From Pseudomonadota bacterium (GTDB lineage Bacteria > Desulfobacterota > Syntrophia > Syntrophales > UBA5619), in the NCBI GenBank assembly GCA_018896355.1, contig JAHIMW010000081.1, positions 1 to 5,076 of the forward strand: 5,076 nt of DNA, given 5' to 3'. Below are positions 4,595 through 5,076 of the stretch, in pieces. The notes beneath the pieces are model-generated. The model had not been told where the DNA came from and searched no databases. It was given only the letters and a program-made list of their open reading frames with translations. The position numbers and the translations under genes were made by a program. Within the stretch, counting starts at the first letter, position 1; every line of letters starts with the position of its first letter.

Positions 4595-5076
4595 ATGAAA
4601 AGTAAAAGGGATTCCGTGGTGAATGTCAACGAGTTGCTTGAAAAATGCCGGGCATTGCTCGCCGAAAACACGGCATTGCGGGAAGAGAATGAGATCCTGA
4701 AGCAACGATTGGGGATCACCGGGCAATCGAGCGTGAATCCACATCATGATTCCCCAAATGACTTGCCGCTATCGTTTTTTATTCATGAATCACCGGCGGA
4801 AAACCTGCCTTCACGAATCTCTGTTCAACCCGACCCGGAGGGGAAGATCCGTCTGTTCATGTCGTTGTTCAAGGGGCGGGAGGATGTTTACGCCAAAAGG
4901 TGGCAGAACCGGGAAGGCAGGGCGGGATATGCGCCGGTTTGCCGGAATGAATGGAAATCGGGCCTCTGCCGGAAACCGGCGGTCAAATGCTTCGACTGCC
5001 GGCATCAGGCTTACGACGCCTTGGACGAAAAGGTCATCGAGGCGCATCTGCGGGGAAGTATTGTCGCCGGACTCTA
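4595..5076 (+). CDS. TOTE-type archaeo-eukaryotic primase protein, N-terminal part, runs off the window
   Basis: The ATG at 4595 opens 160 codons with no stop before the window end. Residues 9-40 form a leucine-zipper-like coiled coil (ELLEKCRALLAENTALREEN, then EILKQRLG), suggesting dimerisation. A variable linker follows (41-83). Residues 85-135 read KIRLFMSLFKGREDVYAKRW and continue to a cysteine cluster: C116-x8-C125-x6-C132-x2-C135, with the setting CRNEW..GLC.KP..KC.DC. This matches my recollection of the start of the AEP primase domain of TOTE conflict-system proteins, where it is usually fused to a superfamily II helicase and often a nuclease. The primase catalytic residues and any helicase lie beyond the window, so activity cannot be judged. 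Ribosome-site support at the ATG is weak; a GTG at 4616 behind AAAAGGG is a credible alternative. It lies 9 bp after the Fic stop, so the two genes form an operon. Confidence 0.8.
   Translation, partial: MKSKRDSVVNVNELLEKCRALLAENTALREENEILKQRLGITGQSSVNPHHDSPNDLPLSFFIHESPAENLPSRISVQPDPEGKIRLFMSLFKGREDVYAKRWQNREGRAGYAPVCRNEWKSGLCRKPAVKCFDCRHQAYDALDEKVIEAHLRGSIVAGL

Overview
The window comes from a bacterial chromosome of moderately high G+C. It looks like a patchwork: a short core-type segment (about 1731-2997) lies between two operons of the kind found in genome-defence or other accessory regions. The organism cannot be named from this sequence. Shine-Dalgarno sites and sigma70-like promoter boxes show a bacterium, and a deltaproteobacterial (Desulfobacterota-like) host is only a weak guess from the flavour of the core proteins.

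Left block (1-1655, minus strand). A consensus TTGACA promoter (1628-1655) and an imperfect palindrome in the leader (1584-1600) precede three tightly packed genes. They are a 35-codon small ORF with a strong GGAGGG ribosome site, a complete 346-residue cytosine-5 DNA methyltransferase whose ATG overlaps the small ORF's stop (ATGA), and 9 bp later the first 129 residues of a GHKL-fold ATPase that leaves the window at base 1. A C5 methyltransferase followed by a GHKL (MutL/MORC-like) ATPase is the known signature of an unusual class of restriction-modification or phage-defence operon. The nuclease and helicase components would lie to the left of the window.

Middle block (1731-3012). A two-gene minus-strand operon encodes an unrecognised 48-residue protein and a 288-residue polytopic membrane protein separated by one base. 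Divergent from it, on the plus strand, is the 5' end of aroQ (type II 3-dehydroquinate dehydratase). After the first 20 or so codons the AroQ similarity stops abruptly and an in-frame TAA follows. The rest of aroQ is not in the window, so base ~2997 looks like an insertion or rearrangement junction.

Right block (about 2998-5076, plus strand). An AT-rich non-coding stretch of about 360 bp (3013-3370) holds small hairpins, a cluster of GGTTAC-like motifs, a perfect -10 box, and two near-identical 21-bp direct repeats that bracket the promoter like operators. It drives a Fic-family protein with an N-terminal autoinhibitory motif and a C-terminal winged-helix-like region. Nine bases later comes a protein with an N-terminal leucine zipper and the cysteine-rich start of a TOTE-type archaeo-eukaryotic primase module, cut by the window end. 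The pairing of an autoinhibited Fic enzyme with a TOTE-type primase (in such proteins usually fused to a helicase and nuclease), under a repeat-flanked promoter, is the most promising candidate here for an under-described conflict system.
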